A stretch of DNA of 54,049 bases from Streptomyces sp. SA15 (GTDB taxonomy: Bacteria; Actinomycetota; Actinomycetes; Streptomycetales; Streptomycetaceae). The first letter of the stretch is position 1, and the number at the start of each line of letters is the position of its first letter. The DNA lies in NCBI RefSeq assembly GCF_002291145.1, contig NZ_NTGE01000207.1, forward strand, positions 1 through 54,049, in the 5' to 3' direction. Shown in pieces: positions 1 to 8,902 of this stretch. The position numbers and the translations under genes are program-made. Under the pieces are notes generated by a model. That model saw nothing but the letters and a program-made list of their open reading frames with translations. It had not been told where the DNA came from and did no database searches.

Positions 1-327
1 AGGCTCGCCGCCGCGCGCTCGGCCGGCGCCACGGAGGCCGAGGCCCGGCTGGACGCCCTGCTCACCGTGATGTCCACGCTCCAGGACACCGAACTCCTGC
101 ACACCGCGGGCCCGATCGGCCTGCGCCACGTCCAGGCGGGCGCCCGCGAGGTCCTGGAGGCGGGCGGTACGGCGACGGAGGCGGGCCGGGAGGCCCTGGC
201 CGCCCTCGATGCCGACCTGCACGCGCGCGCGTGGAGCCCACGGGGGAGTGCGGGGCTGCTCGCAGGGGCGCTGTTCCTGGACTCGCTGCCGGTGCCGGTC
301 AGTTCGCGAGGACAGGCTGCCGCCTGA
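1..327 (+). CDS. CitG-like triphosphoribosyl-dephospho-CoA synthase, C-terminal part (5' truncated)
   Basis: The reading frame is open from base 1 and ends at a TGA at 325-327, so the start lies outside the window. The 108 visible residues resemble the C-terminus of the CitG/MdcB family, which makes the prosthetic-group precursor of citrate or malonate decarboxylase from ATP and dephospho-CoA. Recognisable stretches are DTELLHTAGPIGLRHVQ and, near the end, WSPRGSAGLLAGALFLDSL, the usual terminal Ser-Pro-Gly-Gly-Ala-Asp-like segment of the family. No decarboxylase genes are visible beside it. The family call rests on these short segments only. Confidence 0.7.
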   Translation, partial: RLAAARSAGATEAEARLDALLTVMSTLQDTELLHTAGPIGLRHVQAGAREVLEAGGTATEAGREALAALDADLHARAWSPRGSAGLLAGALFLDSLPVPVSSRGQAAA

Positions 328-556
328 CGTCCGTCCGCCGGTGGGCCCGGCGCGTCGCGGGCAACCGCGCCCCGGGGGCCGGCCGCCCCTTCCGAACGGC
401 GTCGCGCAGGGCCCGCTCAAGCCCCGCACGACGCCCGTCGGCAGCGGTGAGCTCTAGGTGCAGGTCCACACCAACGCCTTCAGGGGCGCGGGGCTGTGAC
501 ATATGCGGCTCCGCCGCGTGGGCGCGATCAGACACAGCGAACCCGCAGACGAAAGA

Positions 557-2047
557 TCAGCTCTCCTTGAGGCCCGCCATCCATGCCTCGACCTCGTCAG
601 ACCGGCGCGGCAGCCCCGCCGACAGATTCCGGTTCCCGTCCTCCGTCACCAGAATGTCGTCCTCGATCCGCACACCAATCCCCCGGTACTCCTCCGGCAC
701 CGTCAGATCATCGGCCTGGAAGTACAACCCCGGCTCAACCGTCAGGCACATACCGGGCTCCAGCGTGCCGTCGACATACGACTCCACCCGCGCGGCCGCA
801 CAGTCATGAACATCCATCCCGAGCATGTGCCCAGTGCCATGCAGCGTCCACCGCCGCTGCAACCCCAGCTCCAGCACCCGCTCGACCGGCCCCTCGACCA
901 GCCCCCACTCGACCAGCCGCTCGGCCAGCACCCGCTGCGCGGCGTCATGGAAGTCCCGGTACTTCGCGCCCGGCTTCACCGCCGCGATACCGGCCTCCTG
1001 GGCGTCGTACACGGCGTCGTAGATCTTCTTCTGGATCTCGCTGTAGCGGCCGTTGATCGGCAGCGTGCGCGTGACGTCGGCGGTGTAGTACGTGTGCGTC
1101 TCCACACCCGCGTCGAGCAGCAGCAGCTCGCCCGACCGCACCGGCCCGTCGTTGCGCACCCAGTGCAGCGTGCAGGCGTGCGGACCGGCCGCGCAGATGG
1201 AGCCGTAGCCGACGTCGTTGCCCTCCACGCGCGCGCGGAGGAAGAACGTGCCCTCGATGTACCGCTCGGAGGTGGCCTCGGCCTTGTCCAGAACGCGTAC
1301 GACGTCCTCGAAGCCGCGGACCGTCGAGTCGACCGCCTTCTGCAGCTCGCCGATCTCGAACTCGTCCTTGACCAGCCGTGCCTCGGACAGGAAGACGCGC
1401 AGCTCCTCGTCGCGCTCGGCGGTGACCTTGTCGGTCAGCGCGGCCTCGATGCCGGCGTCGTACCCGCGCACGACCCGGACCGGGCCGGTGGCCTCGCGCA
1501 GCTTGTCGGCCAGCTCCCGTACGTCGGCGGCGGGGATGCCGTACAGCGCCTCGGACTCGGTGAGCGAATGCCGGCGGCCGACCCACAGCTCGCCCTGGCC
1601 GGACAGCCAGAACTCGCCGTTCTCGCGGTCGGAGCGCGGCAGGAGGTAGATCGTCGCGTCATGCCCCTCGTTCTTGGGCTCCAGGACCAGCACGCCGTCC
1701 TCGGTCTGGTTGCCGGTGAGGTACGCGTACTCGACCGAGGCCCGGAAGGGGTACTCGGTGTCGTTCGAGCGGGTCTTCAGGTTGCCCGCGGGGATGACCA
1801 GGCGCTCGCCCGGGAAGCGCGCGGACAGCGCGGCCCGGCGCGCGGCGGTCTCGGCGGCCTGCGGGATCGGCTTCAGGTCGCGCAGTGCCGTGTCGGCCCA
1901 GCCGGACTTCATGTTCTCGGCCAGCTCGTCGGACACGCCCGGGTACAGGCCGTTCTTGCGCTTCTTGATCGGCTCCTCAGACTCAGGCTCCGGGCCCGCT
2001 GCGTCAGCAACAGAATCAGATGCTGCCGGGGTGAGCTCTTCGGCCAC
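557..2047 (-). CDS. pepP: Xaa-Pro aminopeptidase (M24B)
   Basis: This predicted 496-residue cytoplasmic metallopeptidase removes an N-terminal residue preceding proline. An AMP_N-type domain occupies roughly the first 200 residues, followed by the pita-bread M24 fold. The five metal ligands can be placed: two Asp in LLLLDAGVETHTYYTADVT, His in GTGHMLG, Glu in TVEPG and Glu in GIGVRIEDD. The frame is open further upstream to 2167, but a strong GAGGAGG (2055-2061 on the minus strand) sits directly against an ATG at 2053 and six bases before the GTG at 2047. The GTG gives normal spacing and begins VAEELTP, so it is preferred. It is a single gene, followed by the stand-alone phosphatase gene upstream. 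Confidence 0.93.
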   Translation of the reverse strand: MAEELTPAASDSVADAAGPEPESEEPIKKRKNGLYPGVSDELAENMKSGWADTALRDLKPIPQAAETAARRAALSARFPGERLVIPAGNLKTRSNDTEYPFRASVEYAYLTGNQTEDGVLVLEPKNEGHDATIYLLPRSDRENGEFWLSGQGELWVGRRHSLTESEALYGIPAADVRELADKLREATGPVRVVRGYDAGIEAALTDKVTAERDEELRVFLSEARLVKDEFEIGELQKAVDSTVRGFEDVVRVLDKAEATSERYIEGTFFLRARVEGNDVGYGSICAAGPHACTLHWVRNDGPVRSGELLLLDAGVETHTYYTADVTRTLPINGRYSEIQKKIYDAVYDAQEAGIAAVKPGAKYRDFHDAAQRVLAERLVEWGLVEGPVERVLELGLQRRWTLHGTGHMLGMDVHDCAAARVESYVDGTLEPGMCLTVEPGLYFQADDLTVPEEYRGIGVRIEDDILVTEDGNRNLSAGLPRRSDEVEAWMAGLKES

Positions 2048-2163
2048 GGTCATCCTCCTCGATACGGCACTGGACCCCTCCATCGTACGGTCGTACGTAA
2101 AGGGGCCCAGGGAAGAACGACCCGTTCCCGGGGAACCTGTCACCGGGCACTCACTCCGCGCAC

Positions 2164-3570
2164 TCACTCGAAGTACGCCGCCAGCAGGACGACATCCTCC
2201 TCGCTGTCCGCATCGTCCAGCCCGCCCGGCAGCACGGTCCGCAGGACGTGGTCGACGATGGCCTCAGGGTCGCGCCGCAGCGCCTTCGGTACGCCGGCCG
2301 CCGCCGCGTGCAGCCGGGCGAAGGCGCGGTCCGTGGGGTCGCCGGTGCGGTGCAGCAGCCCGTCGGTATAGAGCAGAACCGTCTCGCCCGGCTCCGCCTG
2401 GAGCTCCACGCTCGGCGCCTCCCAGCAGGCGAGCATCCCCAGGGGCGCCGACACGGAGGTCTCCACGAACTCCGTGCGCCGCTCGCCGATCAGCAGCGGG
2501 GGACTGTGCCCGGCCCCGGCGAGCGTGATCTTGCGCAGGGCGGGTTCGCAGTAGGCGAACAGGGCGGTGGCCGAGCGGGCGGGCTCGGTGAGCCTGAGCA
2601 GCAGCTCCAGGTCGGACAGGACGGCGACCGGGTCCTCGCCCTCCATCACGGTGTACGCCCGCAGGGACGCCCTCAGCCGTCCCATCGCCGCGATCGCGCT
2701 GGGCCCGGAGCCCGTCACCGACCCCACCGCGAGGCCCAGCGCCGCGTCCGGCAGGGGCAGCGCGTCGTACCAGTCGCCGCCGCCGTGAGGCCCCGTGCGG
2801 TGCCGGGCGGCGAGCCGTACTCCGCCCACGCGGGGGAGCCGGGACGGCAGCAGTTCCTCGGCGATCGTCGCCATGCACGCGCGCGTGCGCTCCACCTCGA
2901 CCAGCCGGGCCAGATGCTCCCCGGCGTAACGGGCGTACAGCCCCACGAGGTGGCGCTGGCGCTCGGCGGGCTCGGCGGGCTCGTCGTAGAGCCATACGGC
3001 CGCGCCCAGACGGGCGGCGGCCTCGGTGGCCGCCTCGGCGGACAGGGGGAGCGTGTAGCTGGCGGCGTAGCCGAGGCGGGCGGCCACCGCGCGGTGGCGG
3101 GGGTCGAGCCCGTCCTCGGCGAAGAGATCGGGCTGCGCGATCCCGCCGTCGCCGCCCGGCAGACCGTCCAGGATGCGGCCGTACGACATGGAGCTGCGCG
3201 GCACGGTCTCGATGTGCCCGAGGTCGGCGCGGGCCAGGCCCAGGCCGATGGTGGTGTCGGGGCCGAGTCCGTCGCCCGGCTCCAGCACGACGAGTCCGCG
3301 GCGGGCGCCCACCAGGGCGGCTCCGGCGCTCAGGACTTCGTGGAGGGCGTCGGGGAGCGCATCCGTGCGGGCCAGGCGTTCGGTGAGTTCGTGGAGGGTC
3401 GTGAGGTCCGAGACCCAACCGGCGAGACGGTCCTGAAGCAGTGCGCCCGGTGCGTTCGGTGAGAGGACGGCAGAGGCGCCCGAGGCGGCCGGCGCGGGCG
3501 CGACAGTGTGTGCGGGCGAGGGAACCGTTGAATCGATTCCAGCCACTTTCGGAGGGTGAGGGGCGTTCAT
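2164..3570 (-). CDS. GAF/PP2C-type (SpoIIE) phosphatase-like regulator
   Basis: A predicted 468-residue protein with a low-complexity Ala/Pro N-terminus, a GAF-like region (about residues 55-230) and a C-terminal SpoIIE/RsbU-type PP2C domain. Family members dephosphorylate anti-anti-sigma factors. Domain landmarks are GGGDWYDALPLPD, RSATALFAYCEP, AGAGHSPPLL, LLYTDGLL and a final EEDVVLLAAYFE. The usual metal-binding GD(V)xGHG loop reads GSVTGSG, and the terminal Asp-Asp pair reads Glu-Asp, so catalytic activity is doubtful. The frame continues to 3666, with other starts at 3624 and 3666. None has a clear ribosome site; the ATG at 3570 is my best guess. Confidence 0.8.
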   Translation of the reverse strand: MNAPHPPKVAGIDSTVPSPAHTVAPAPAASGASAVLSPNAPGALLQDRLAGWVSDLTTLHELTERLARTDALPDALHEVLSAGAALVGARRGLVVLEPGDGLGPDTTIGLGLARADLGHIETVPRSSMSYGRILDGLPGGDGGIAQPDLFAEDGLDPRHRAVAARLGYAASYTLPLSAEAATEAAARLGAAVWLYDEPAEPAERQRHLVGLYARYAGEHLARLVEVERTRACMATIAEELLPSRLPRVGGVRLAARHRTGPHGGGDWYDALPLPDAALGLAVGSVTGSGPSAIAAMGRLRASLRAYTVMEGEDPVAVLSDLELLLRLTEPARSATALFAYCEPALRKITLAGAGHSPPLLIGERRTEFVETSVSAPLGMLACWEAPSVELQAEPGETVLLYTDGLLHRTGDPTDRAFARLHAAAAGVPKALRRDPEAIVDHVLRTVLPGGLDDADSEEDVVLLAAYFE

Positions 3571-4179
3571 GGTGTCCGGCTTTCCGACCGGTGCGTACTG
3601 CTCAAAAGCATCGCAAACCCCCATGTCATTCTGCGCCGCTAGCAGTGTCTCCACATGTACACGCACTCGAGAGGGGATGTCCAGTATTGTCCTGCTGGGA
3701 TTCCTGGTGTCTGTGGGGCATTCGTGAACGAAGTGTCATATGGCAAACTTGGCTTAAAACTGCCCCGGGGAACGGCATATTGCGGTCGACTGGGCTTGCT
3801 CCACAGAGCGTCACAGCGGTCGTGATGGGTACGTACTCGGAGAAGGCCAGGGGTGGTCGAGAACCACCCGGAACCTGGCGACGGACCCGGGCGTCTTAAC
3901 CACCGACGACCGAGCCCCATCCTCCCGTGGCGGAGGCGAAGAGAAATACGCGCGACGGCAAACGCCAGACTTCGCCACCCCCACGCCACGCTCATGCTTT
4001 TGACAGACGCAGTATGGGCGAGGCTGCCGCGGACGCAGCCAACGTTCGGCCCATAGGGGTTCCCCTTGTCTCCGACAGGGGTGTGATGCGCCAACAGGTA
4101 CGCACAGTGAAGTGATCGACACATGGTGTGATGTGGTCCACGGTGTTGCCAGCGGTGCAACGGAAAGGAACGAGCGCTC
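3571..4179. other. Divergent intergenic region, no gene seen
   Basis: About 600 bp separate the minus-strand phosphatase gene from the plus-strand primase-like gene. It must hold both promoters. ORFs predicted here have no family resemblance and no ribosome sites. A TTGACA occurs at 4000-4005, but no convincing -10 box follows at normal distance. The region is a little richer in A+T than its flanks around 3670-3800. Confidence 0.5.
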
Positions 4180-4845
4180 ATGCGCGAGATCCTCGGAAGG
4201 CGACGCAGGCTCCTGTCCCAGCGCAGCGACGGGAGGCCTGAGTTGATCAGCGCGGCCCTGACCTTCGCGACGGAATGGCAGTGGCCCGTACTCCCGGGTG
4301 TGGCGGCGGACCCGCAGGGGCGGGACCGTTGCGGGTGCCCGGACCCCGAGTGCACGGTGCCCGGTGCCCACCCCTTCGACCCCGGCCTCCTCGCGGCCAC
4401 CACCGACGAGCGCATGGTGCGCTGGTGGTGGGCCAACCGGCCCGCCGCGCCGATCATCCTGGCCACCGGCGGCAAGGCTCCCTGTGCGGTCAGCCTGCCC
4501 GCCCTGCCGGCCGCCCGCGCCCTCGACGCGCTCGACCGCAAGGGCATGCGCCTCGGCCCGGTCGTCGCCTCGCCCACGCGCTGGGCGTTGCTCGTGAAGC
4601 CGTACTCCATGGAACAGCTGGGCGAACTGCTGTACGCCCAGGACTTCGTCCCCGGCTCCCTCCGCTTCCACGGCGAGGGCGGCTATCTGGCCCTGCCCCC
4701 GTCCGACACTCCCCAGGGCGAGATCCGCTGGGAGCGCGCACCACTGCCCGGCTCGGCCTCGCCGTGGGTGCCGGACGTGGAGGCCGTGGTGGACGCCGTG
4801 GTCAAGGCACTCACTCGTACGGGTGTGAGCGCGCCCGAGTTGTAG
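4180..4845 (+). CDS. Primase/polymerase-like protein (Prim-Pol N-terminal family)
   Basis: A 221-residue protein typical of Streptomyces chromosomes, usually grouped with the bifunctional DNA primase/polymerase N-terminal domain. The start follows GGAAAGGA at 4160-4167. Features are a Cys-rich segment RCGCPDPECTVPGAHPFD near residue 48, which resembles the start of Prim-Pol proteins, a WWWANRP motif, and a conserved C-terminal half (FHGEGGYLALPPSD). I cannot see the acidic DxD and the SxH motifs that the element-borne Prim-Pol at 30867-31802 shows clearly. It may therefore be a non-catalytic relative with a regulatory or nucleotide-binding role. It stands alone, with a secreted-protein gene 55 bp downstream. 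Confidence 0.75.
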   Translation: MREILGRRRRLLSQRSDGRPELISAALTFATEWQWPVLPGVAADPQGRDRCGCPDPECTVPGAHPFDPGLLAATTDERMVRWWWANRPAAPIILATGGKAPCAVSLPALPAARALDALDRKGMRLGPVVASPTRWALLVKPYSMEQLGELLYAQDFVPGSLRFHGEGGYLALPPSDTPQGEIRWERAPLPGSASPWVPDVEAVVDAVVKALTRTGVSAPEL

Positions 4846-4900
4846 GGGTGTCGGGCGCGGGCGGAACCGGGCGCCCGTTCCCGCTCGTTATCTTCCGTCC

Positions 4901-5491
4901 ATGAACCTTCGTCTGCTCGCCCTTGCGGGCGTCGCGGTGTGCGCGGTCGCGCTGCCGCTGGCCGTGGCGTCCGCGGGACAGGTGGGCGACGCGGAGCGCA
5001 CGGCCGCACGTACCACTGTGCGCGACGCGGCGGGTGATTCCGTGCGTCCGTCCGTACGTCCCTCGCCTCACGGAGACCCCAAGGCGCCCTCCGCCGAACC
5101 CACCCGCTCCCCGCTGCTCCTCGGCCTGGGCCTGGCCACCGCGGCCCGCTGCGGACCCGACCTCACTTCCCCCGACGGCATCGAGGCGCAGACCTGTGTG
5201 CTGACGCAGGGTGAGGAAACCTGGGCGCGCACCTACTACCGCAATGCCACCGGCGACGCCCTGGACTCCGTACTGAGCCTCATGGGGCCCGGCGGCCGCA
5301 CCGTCCAGATGCACTGCGCGGTGGGCGCCGAGGACGAGCCGGGGAGCTGCGAGACACCTCGGGAACGCACCCGCGGGAATCTCGACGGGTACACCGCGGT
5401 CGCGGAGTTCGCGCGGGCCGGGGACGGGCCACTGCTGCTGCGGTCCGGGAGCAACTCCGGGAGCAACTCCGGGGCGCCTACAAGGAGTTGA
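4901..5491 (+). CDS. Putative secreted protein
   Basis: A 196-residue protein of unknown function. Residues 1-26 form a Sec-type signal peptide (MNLRLLALAGVAVCAVALPL, then an Ala-x-Ala-like cleavage region). A Pro/Arg/Ser-rich linker follows to about residue 72, then a compact domain with three to four Cys (RCGPD, QTCVL, MHCAV, GSCET) that could form disulphides outside the cell. The last residues are a short repeat, SGSNSGSNSG. There is no recognisable enzymatic motif. An intrinsic terminator hairpin lies downstream. Confidence 0.7.
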   Translation: MNLRLLALAGVAVCAVALPLAVASAGQVGDAERTAARTTVRDAAGDSVRPSVRPSPHGDPKAPSAEPTRSPLLLGLGLATAARCGPDLTSPDGIEAQTCVLTQGEETWARTYYRNATGDALDSVLSLMGPGGRTVQMHCAVGAEDEPGSCETPRERTRGNLDGYTAVAEFARAGDGPLLLRSGSNSGSNSGAPTRS

Positions 5492-5533
5492 CGGGCGACA
5501 TCGTTCCGTAAAGGCGCCCGCACATGAAAAAGA

Positions 5534-5571
5534 CCCGGTTGCTGGCGACGGGGGATGCACCAGCAACCGGG
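5534..5571. terminator. Intrinsic terminator between convergent genes
   Basis: A perfect 12-bp stem, CCCGGTTGCTGG (5534-5545) with CCAGCAACCGGG (5560-5571), encloses a 14-nt loop. Read on the minus strand it is followed by TCTTTTTC, the U-tract expected for the DUF5926 gene that ends at 5738. It may also stop the plus-strand secreted-protein transcript. Confidence 0.85.
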
Positions 5572-5737
5572 CTAATGGAACGGTAACAAGAGATCGGCCG
5601 TTCGCAAATTCCGTCTCGCTTCATCCTTGGCTATTCGGACACCGATCTGGCTTGTCCCGAACGGGAGTTGCGGGGCGGAGTCGGCCGTTCCGCGAGACGC
5701 CGTGCGGCTGACCGACGGGTCAGCCGCACGGACTTCG

Positions 5738-6703
5738 TCAACTGAGCGTGACCTGCCGGTTGGTCAGGCCGCCGCGCGCGCGGCGCTCGTCGGCGGTCAG
5801 CGGCGCGTCCACGGCCAGCGCCCCGGCGAGGCGCTCGGCGAACTCGGCGGCCGGCTTCTCCACGTCCTGCGCGCCGACCCCGCTCGGCAGGTCCCAGACC
5901 GGCACGGTGAGCCCGTGAGCGCGGAAGGAGCCCACCAGACGGGTGCCCTCGCCGAGGCTGGAGCCGCCCGCCGCGTGCAGCCGCGCGAGAGCGTCCAGAA
6001 GCTGCTCCTCCGGGTGCGGCATGACCCAGCGCAGGTGGTTCTTCTCCGGGGTCTCGCACCAGTACGCGGCGTCCACACCGGTCAGCCGCACGGTCGGGAT
6101 GGCCGCGGCGTTGGCTCGCTCCAGGGATGCGGTGACCTCGGGTGTGGCGTTCTCCGGGTCCGGGACCCAGAACTCGAAGCCCGGGTGCACAACTGGCTCG
6201 AACGCGCCTTCGGGGTCGAGCAGTTCCTGCAGCCGTGGACCGTCGGCCGGGGCGCGCCGACTCTGCACCGGCGTGCCGGGCTTCGCTTCCAGCGCGCGCA
6301 GGAGGGTGTCGGCGAGGTCGCGGCTGATGTCGCCCGACGCCGTGTCGTTCTGCAGGCCGAGCAGGACAGAGCCGTCGTCGCGACGCAGGGCCGGCCAGGC
6401 CATCGGCAGGACTGTGGCCAGCGTGACCGACGGGACGCCTTCAGGGAGGCCCTTCTTCAGGGTCAGCTCGACCGTGGCGGCCGGCACCAGTTCGCGCAGC
6501 GCCACCCAGTCGCACTCGCCGGGCAGTCCCTCGAAGGGGCGGTGCACCAGCTCGGTGGCGGCCTGCGCGGCGGCCCGCCCGTGGCAGGCCTTGTAACGGC
6601 GGCCGCTGCCGCAGGGGCAGGGCTCGCGGGCGCCGACGACCGGGATCTCGCTGTCGCTGAGCTGCGGGCGCTTGGCCTTGGTCTGGGGTCGCTTCTTGGC
6701 CAT
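5738..6703 (-). CDS. DUF5926 family protein with SEC-C zinc motif
   Basis: A 321-residue soluble protein conserved in actinomycetes. After a basic, Lys-rich N-terminus comes a SEC-C motif, CPCGSGRRYKACHG (about residues 29-42), a small zinc-binding module also found at the SecA C-terminus. The remaining ~270 residues match the DUF5926 pattern of acidic, Trp-containing segments such as FEFWVPDPENATPEV and HLRWVMPHPEEQLLDAL. Molecular role unknown. The start ATG has GGGAGA about eight bases upstream on the minus strand. The downstream hairpin at 5534-5571 ends the transcript. Confidence 0.85.
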   Translation of the reverse strand: MAKKRPQTKAKRPQLSDSEIPVVGAREPCPCGSGRRYKACHGRAAAQAATELVHRPFEGLPGECDWVALRELVPAATVELTLKKGLPEGVPSVTLATVLPMAWPALRRDDGSVLLGLQNDTASGDISRDLADTLLRALEAKPGTPVQSRRAPADGPRLQELLDPEGAFEPVVHPGFEFWVPDPENATPEVTASLERANAAAIPTVRLTGVDAAYWCETPEKNHLRWVMPHPEEQLLDALARLHAAGGSSLGEGTRLVGSFRAHGLTVPVWDLPSGVGAQDVEKPAAEFAERLAGALAVDAPLTADERRARGGLTNRQVTLS

Positions 6704-6893
6704 CGTGGGTGTCTCCCGGTTACGGCTCGTCTCGTACGGCGCGAGCCTAGCCGTTTGCGCCGGGAACGACCGGGCCTGTGGATAACGGCGGGTCTGCGTG
6801 GCGAGCTGTGGACGACCCGGCGGAGCGGGAAACGGGCGGCGGTGCCGAGCCCTGGGCCATGTGTCGGATCGGGGAAGCGGGCCGCCGTGGCGA

Positions 6894-7047
6894 GCGGCGC
6901 GTCAGTCCGGGCCGTGTCAGTCCAGGCGGCTGCGAGTCGGGGCGGCTTCAGCCCGGCCGGGCTTCAGTCGGGACGGCCTCTGCCCGGGCGGCCTCAGCCT
7001 GGATGGCCTCTGCCTGGACGGCCTCAGCCCGGGCCGTCTCAGTCCAT
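6894..7047. repeat. Degenerate 15-bp tandem repeat, about nine units
   Basis: Units such as TGGACGGCCTCAGCC, TGGATGGCCTCTGCC and CGGGCGGCCTCAGCC follow each other at 15-16 bp intervals. The array begins near 6894 and ends inside the stop region of the ATP-binding protein gene (TCA at 7039-7041). It fills the 3' side of the 335-bp gap between that gene and the DUF5926 gene. No coding function is proposed. Confidence 0.8.
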
Positions 7048-7680
7048 GTCGTCGAAGGCGTCCGCGAAGTCCAGCTGGTGGGGTATCGCCGAGACCGACG
7101 GGGCCGTGATGCGCGTAGCGAAGTCGTCGCGGCGGTGACCGGCGTCGGGATCGTGTACGTCGGAGTGGACGACGACCCACACCGTGACCTCGCCGCGGGC
7201 GTCGTCGCGTACGCCCCAGTCGTCGGCCAGCGCGGTGATGATGTTCAGCCCACGGCCGCCGTGTGCGGTGACCGAGGGCGTGGCCGGAGCCGGGCGGGTG
7301 GGCCCACCGCCGTCCGTCACCTCGACCGTGAGTCTGCCGCGGGCGTCCACGCGCCATGCGGCCCGGACATCGCCGTCCCCGGCCAGGGCGTCGCCCAGCG
7401 GCCGGCCGTGCTTGCACGCATTGCTCAAGAGTTCGGAAAGAATCAATACGGCGTCGTCGATGACCGATTCCGACACTCCGCCGCTGCGCAACTGATCGCG
7501 CATACGGCGTCTCGCATCCCCCACGCCCGCAGGGCCATGGGGTACGGCCATGCTCGACGACGTGGGCACCTCCTGTGCCACCACCAACGCCACCCCCGAG
7601 ACCTCCTTTGCCCCACGCCACGGTGTGGATGCCCCATTGGCCTGTACCGGAAACCGGCCAATCCCCTTACGGTGACGCAT
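7039..7680 (-). CDS. RsbW-like ATP-binding regulator (HATPase_c_2)
   Basis: A 213-residue protein with a GHKL-type ATPase fold, as in the anti-sigma factor kinases RsbW and SpoIIAB that Streptomyces has in large numbers. The N box is ELLSNACKHG, the G1 box VEVTDGGG and the G2 box HGGRGLNII. The N-terminal ~45 residues (ASTPWRGAKEVSGVALVVAQ) precede the fold and the C-terminus (residues ~165-213) is an extra acidic tail. Its partner sigma or anti-anti-sigma factor is not in the window. The start ATG at 7680 lacks an obvious ribosome site; a TTG lies two codons upstream. Confidence 0.8.
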   Translation of the reverse strand: MRHRKGIGRFPVQANGASTPWRGAKEVSGVALVVAQEVPTSSSMAVPHGPAGVGDARRRMRDQLRSGGVSESVIDDAVLILSELLSNACKHGRPLGDALAGDGDVRAAWRVDARGRLTVEVTDGGGPTRPAPATPSVTAHGGRGLNIITALADDWGVRDDARGEVTVWVVVHSDVHDPDAGHRRDDFATRITAPSVSAIPHQLDFADAFDDMD

Positions 7681-7807
7681 TCGCAACGATCGAATACGGA
7701 CCGAACGCGCCGGAGCACTCCCTGTAGCCGTATGGCTGGATTTCGACGGTGGGCCGAGACCGGAGGATGGCGTCAGTCCGGCCGCCGGGTCAAGGGGGCG
7801 GACGCGC

Positions 7808-8635
7808 TCAGCGACCGAGACGGTCCAGCACCGCGCGCGGGCGGTTGGTGATGATGGCGTCGATGCCCAGGTCGACGCAGAGGTCGATGTCCTCCGGCTC
7901 GTTCACCGTCCACACGTGCACCTGGTGGCCGGCCAGCTTCAGGCGCTCGATGAACGCGGGGTGGTTGCGCACGATACGGATCGAGGGGCCCGCGATCCGG
8001 ACACCCGCGGGCAGCCGCCCGTCGCGCAGCCGGGGCGAGACGAACTGCATCAGATAGACCGTGGGCAGCGTCGGCGAGGCCGCCCGCACCCGGTGCAGCG
8101 AGCGTGCTGAGAAACTCATCACACGCACCGGGGAGTCGGCGGCCGCGGCAGGGGCGTCGAGCCCGAACCGCTTCAGCAGCATCAGCAGCCGCTCCTCGAC
8201 CTGTCCGGCCCAGCGCGTGGGGTGCTTGGTCTCGATGGCCAGCTCCACCCGGCGCCCCGCGTCGGCGACGAGTTCGAGCAGCCGCTCCAGGGTGAGCACG
8301 GAGGTGTCCTCGCGGTCCTCGGGGCGGTGCTCCCAGTCGGGCTCCTCGTCGCGCGTGCGCCAGATGTCCCGCGTCTTCCGGGAGCCGAAGTCCAGGGCGG
8401 CGAGGTCGGCGAGCTCCAGGGCCGAGACCGCGCCGCGGCCGTTGGACGTCCGGTTGACGCGTCGGTCGTGGACGCAGACGAGATGGCCGTCCGCGGTCAG
8501 CCGTACATCGCACTCGAGTGCGTCGGCGCCGTCCTCGATCGCCTTCTTGTACGCGGCCAGGGTGTGCTCGGGGGCCTCTTCCGAGGCTCCGCGGTGGGCG
8601 ACGACTTGAATCCGGGGCTGCCGTGCGTGGGTCAC
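7808..8635 (-). CDS. Glycerophosphodiester phosphodiesterase
   Basis: A 275-residue cytosolic GDPD-family TIM-barrel enzyme that hydrolyses glycerophosphodiesters to glycerol-3-phosphate and an alcohol. Catalytic landmarks are HRGASEEAPEHT near the N-terminus (the family HRG and E-N/H-T motif), ECDVRLTADGHLVCVHD (metal-binding Glu-x-Asp and catalytic His) and ELAIETKH. The C-terminal strand reads VWTVNEPEDIDLCVDLGIDAIITNRP, abbreviated here to its key VWTVN and ITNRP parts. No signal peptide is visible, unlike secreted GlpQ. The GTG start at 8635 lacks a strong ribosome site. Confidence 0.92.
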   Translation of the reverse strand: MTHARQPRIQVVAHRGASEEAPEHTLAAYKKAIEDGADALECDVRLTADGHLVCVHDRRVNRTSNGRGAVSALELADLAALDFGSRKTRDIWRTRDEEPDWEHRPEDREDTSVLTLERLLELVADAGRRVELAIETKHPTRWAGQVEERLLMLLKRFGLDAPAAAADSPVRVMSFSARSLHRVRAASPTLPTVYLMQFVSPRLRDGRLPAGVRIAGPSIRIVRNHPAFIERLKLAGHQVHVWTVNEPEDIDLCVDLGIDAIITNRPRAVLDRLGR

Positions 8636-8902
8636 CGCGTCATGGTGCCACCGCGCGCGGGTACGCGTGCGAACGGAGGCTTCTGGATTGCGCCCTGTTT
8701 GTCATACATGCCCTATATAAAGAATGGCCGTGGACCCACAGGCACCGCTTATGGTGCTCTGACGGCCCGTGGGAAAAGCTGACGGCATACAAACAGACAT
8801 GCACAGCTGACTCACGCAGGACCGTCGACGACCGTCGACCAGCGTGAACGGGCGTGACCGAGTGCGACCGACAACAACAGCCGTGGATCGAGGAGAAAAG
8901 CT

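Noticed and set aside
503..2371. A 622-codon plus-strand ORF opposite pepP
   Set aside because: It is antisense to a clear M24 peptidase with intact metal ligands; long antisense frames are a normal effect of high-GC3 codons.
4000..4005. TTGACA as a promoter for the 4180 gene
   Set aside because: No -10-like hexamer at 16-19 bp, and it is about 175 bp from the start codon.
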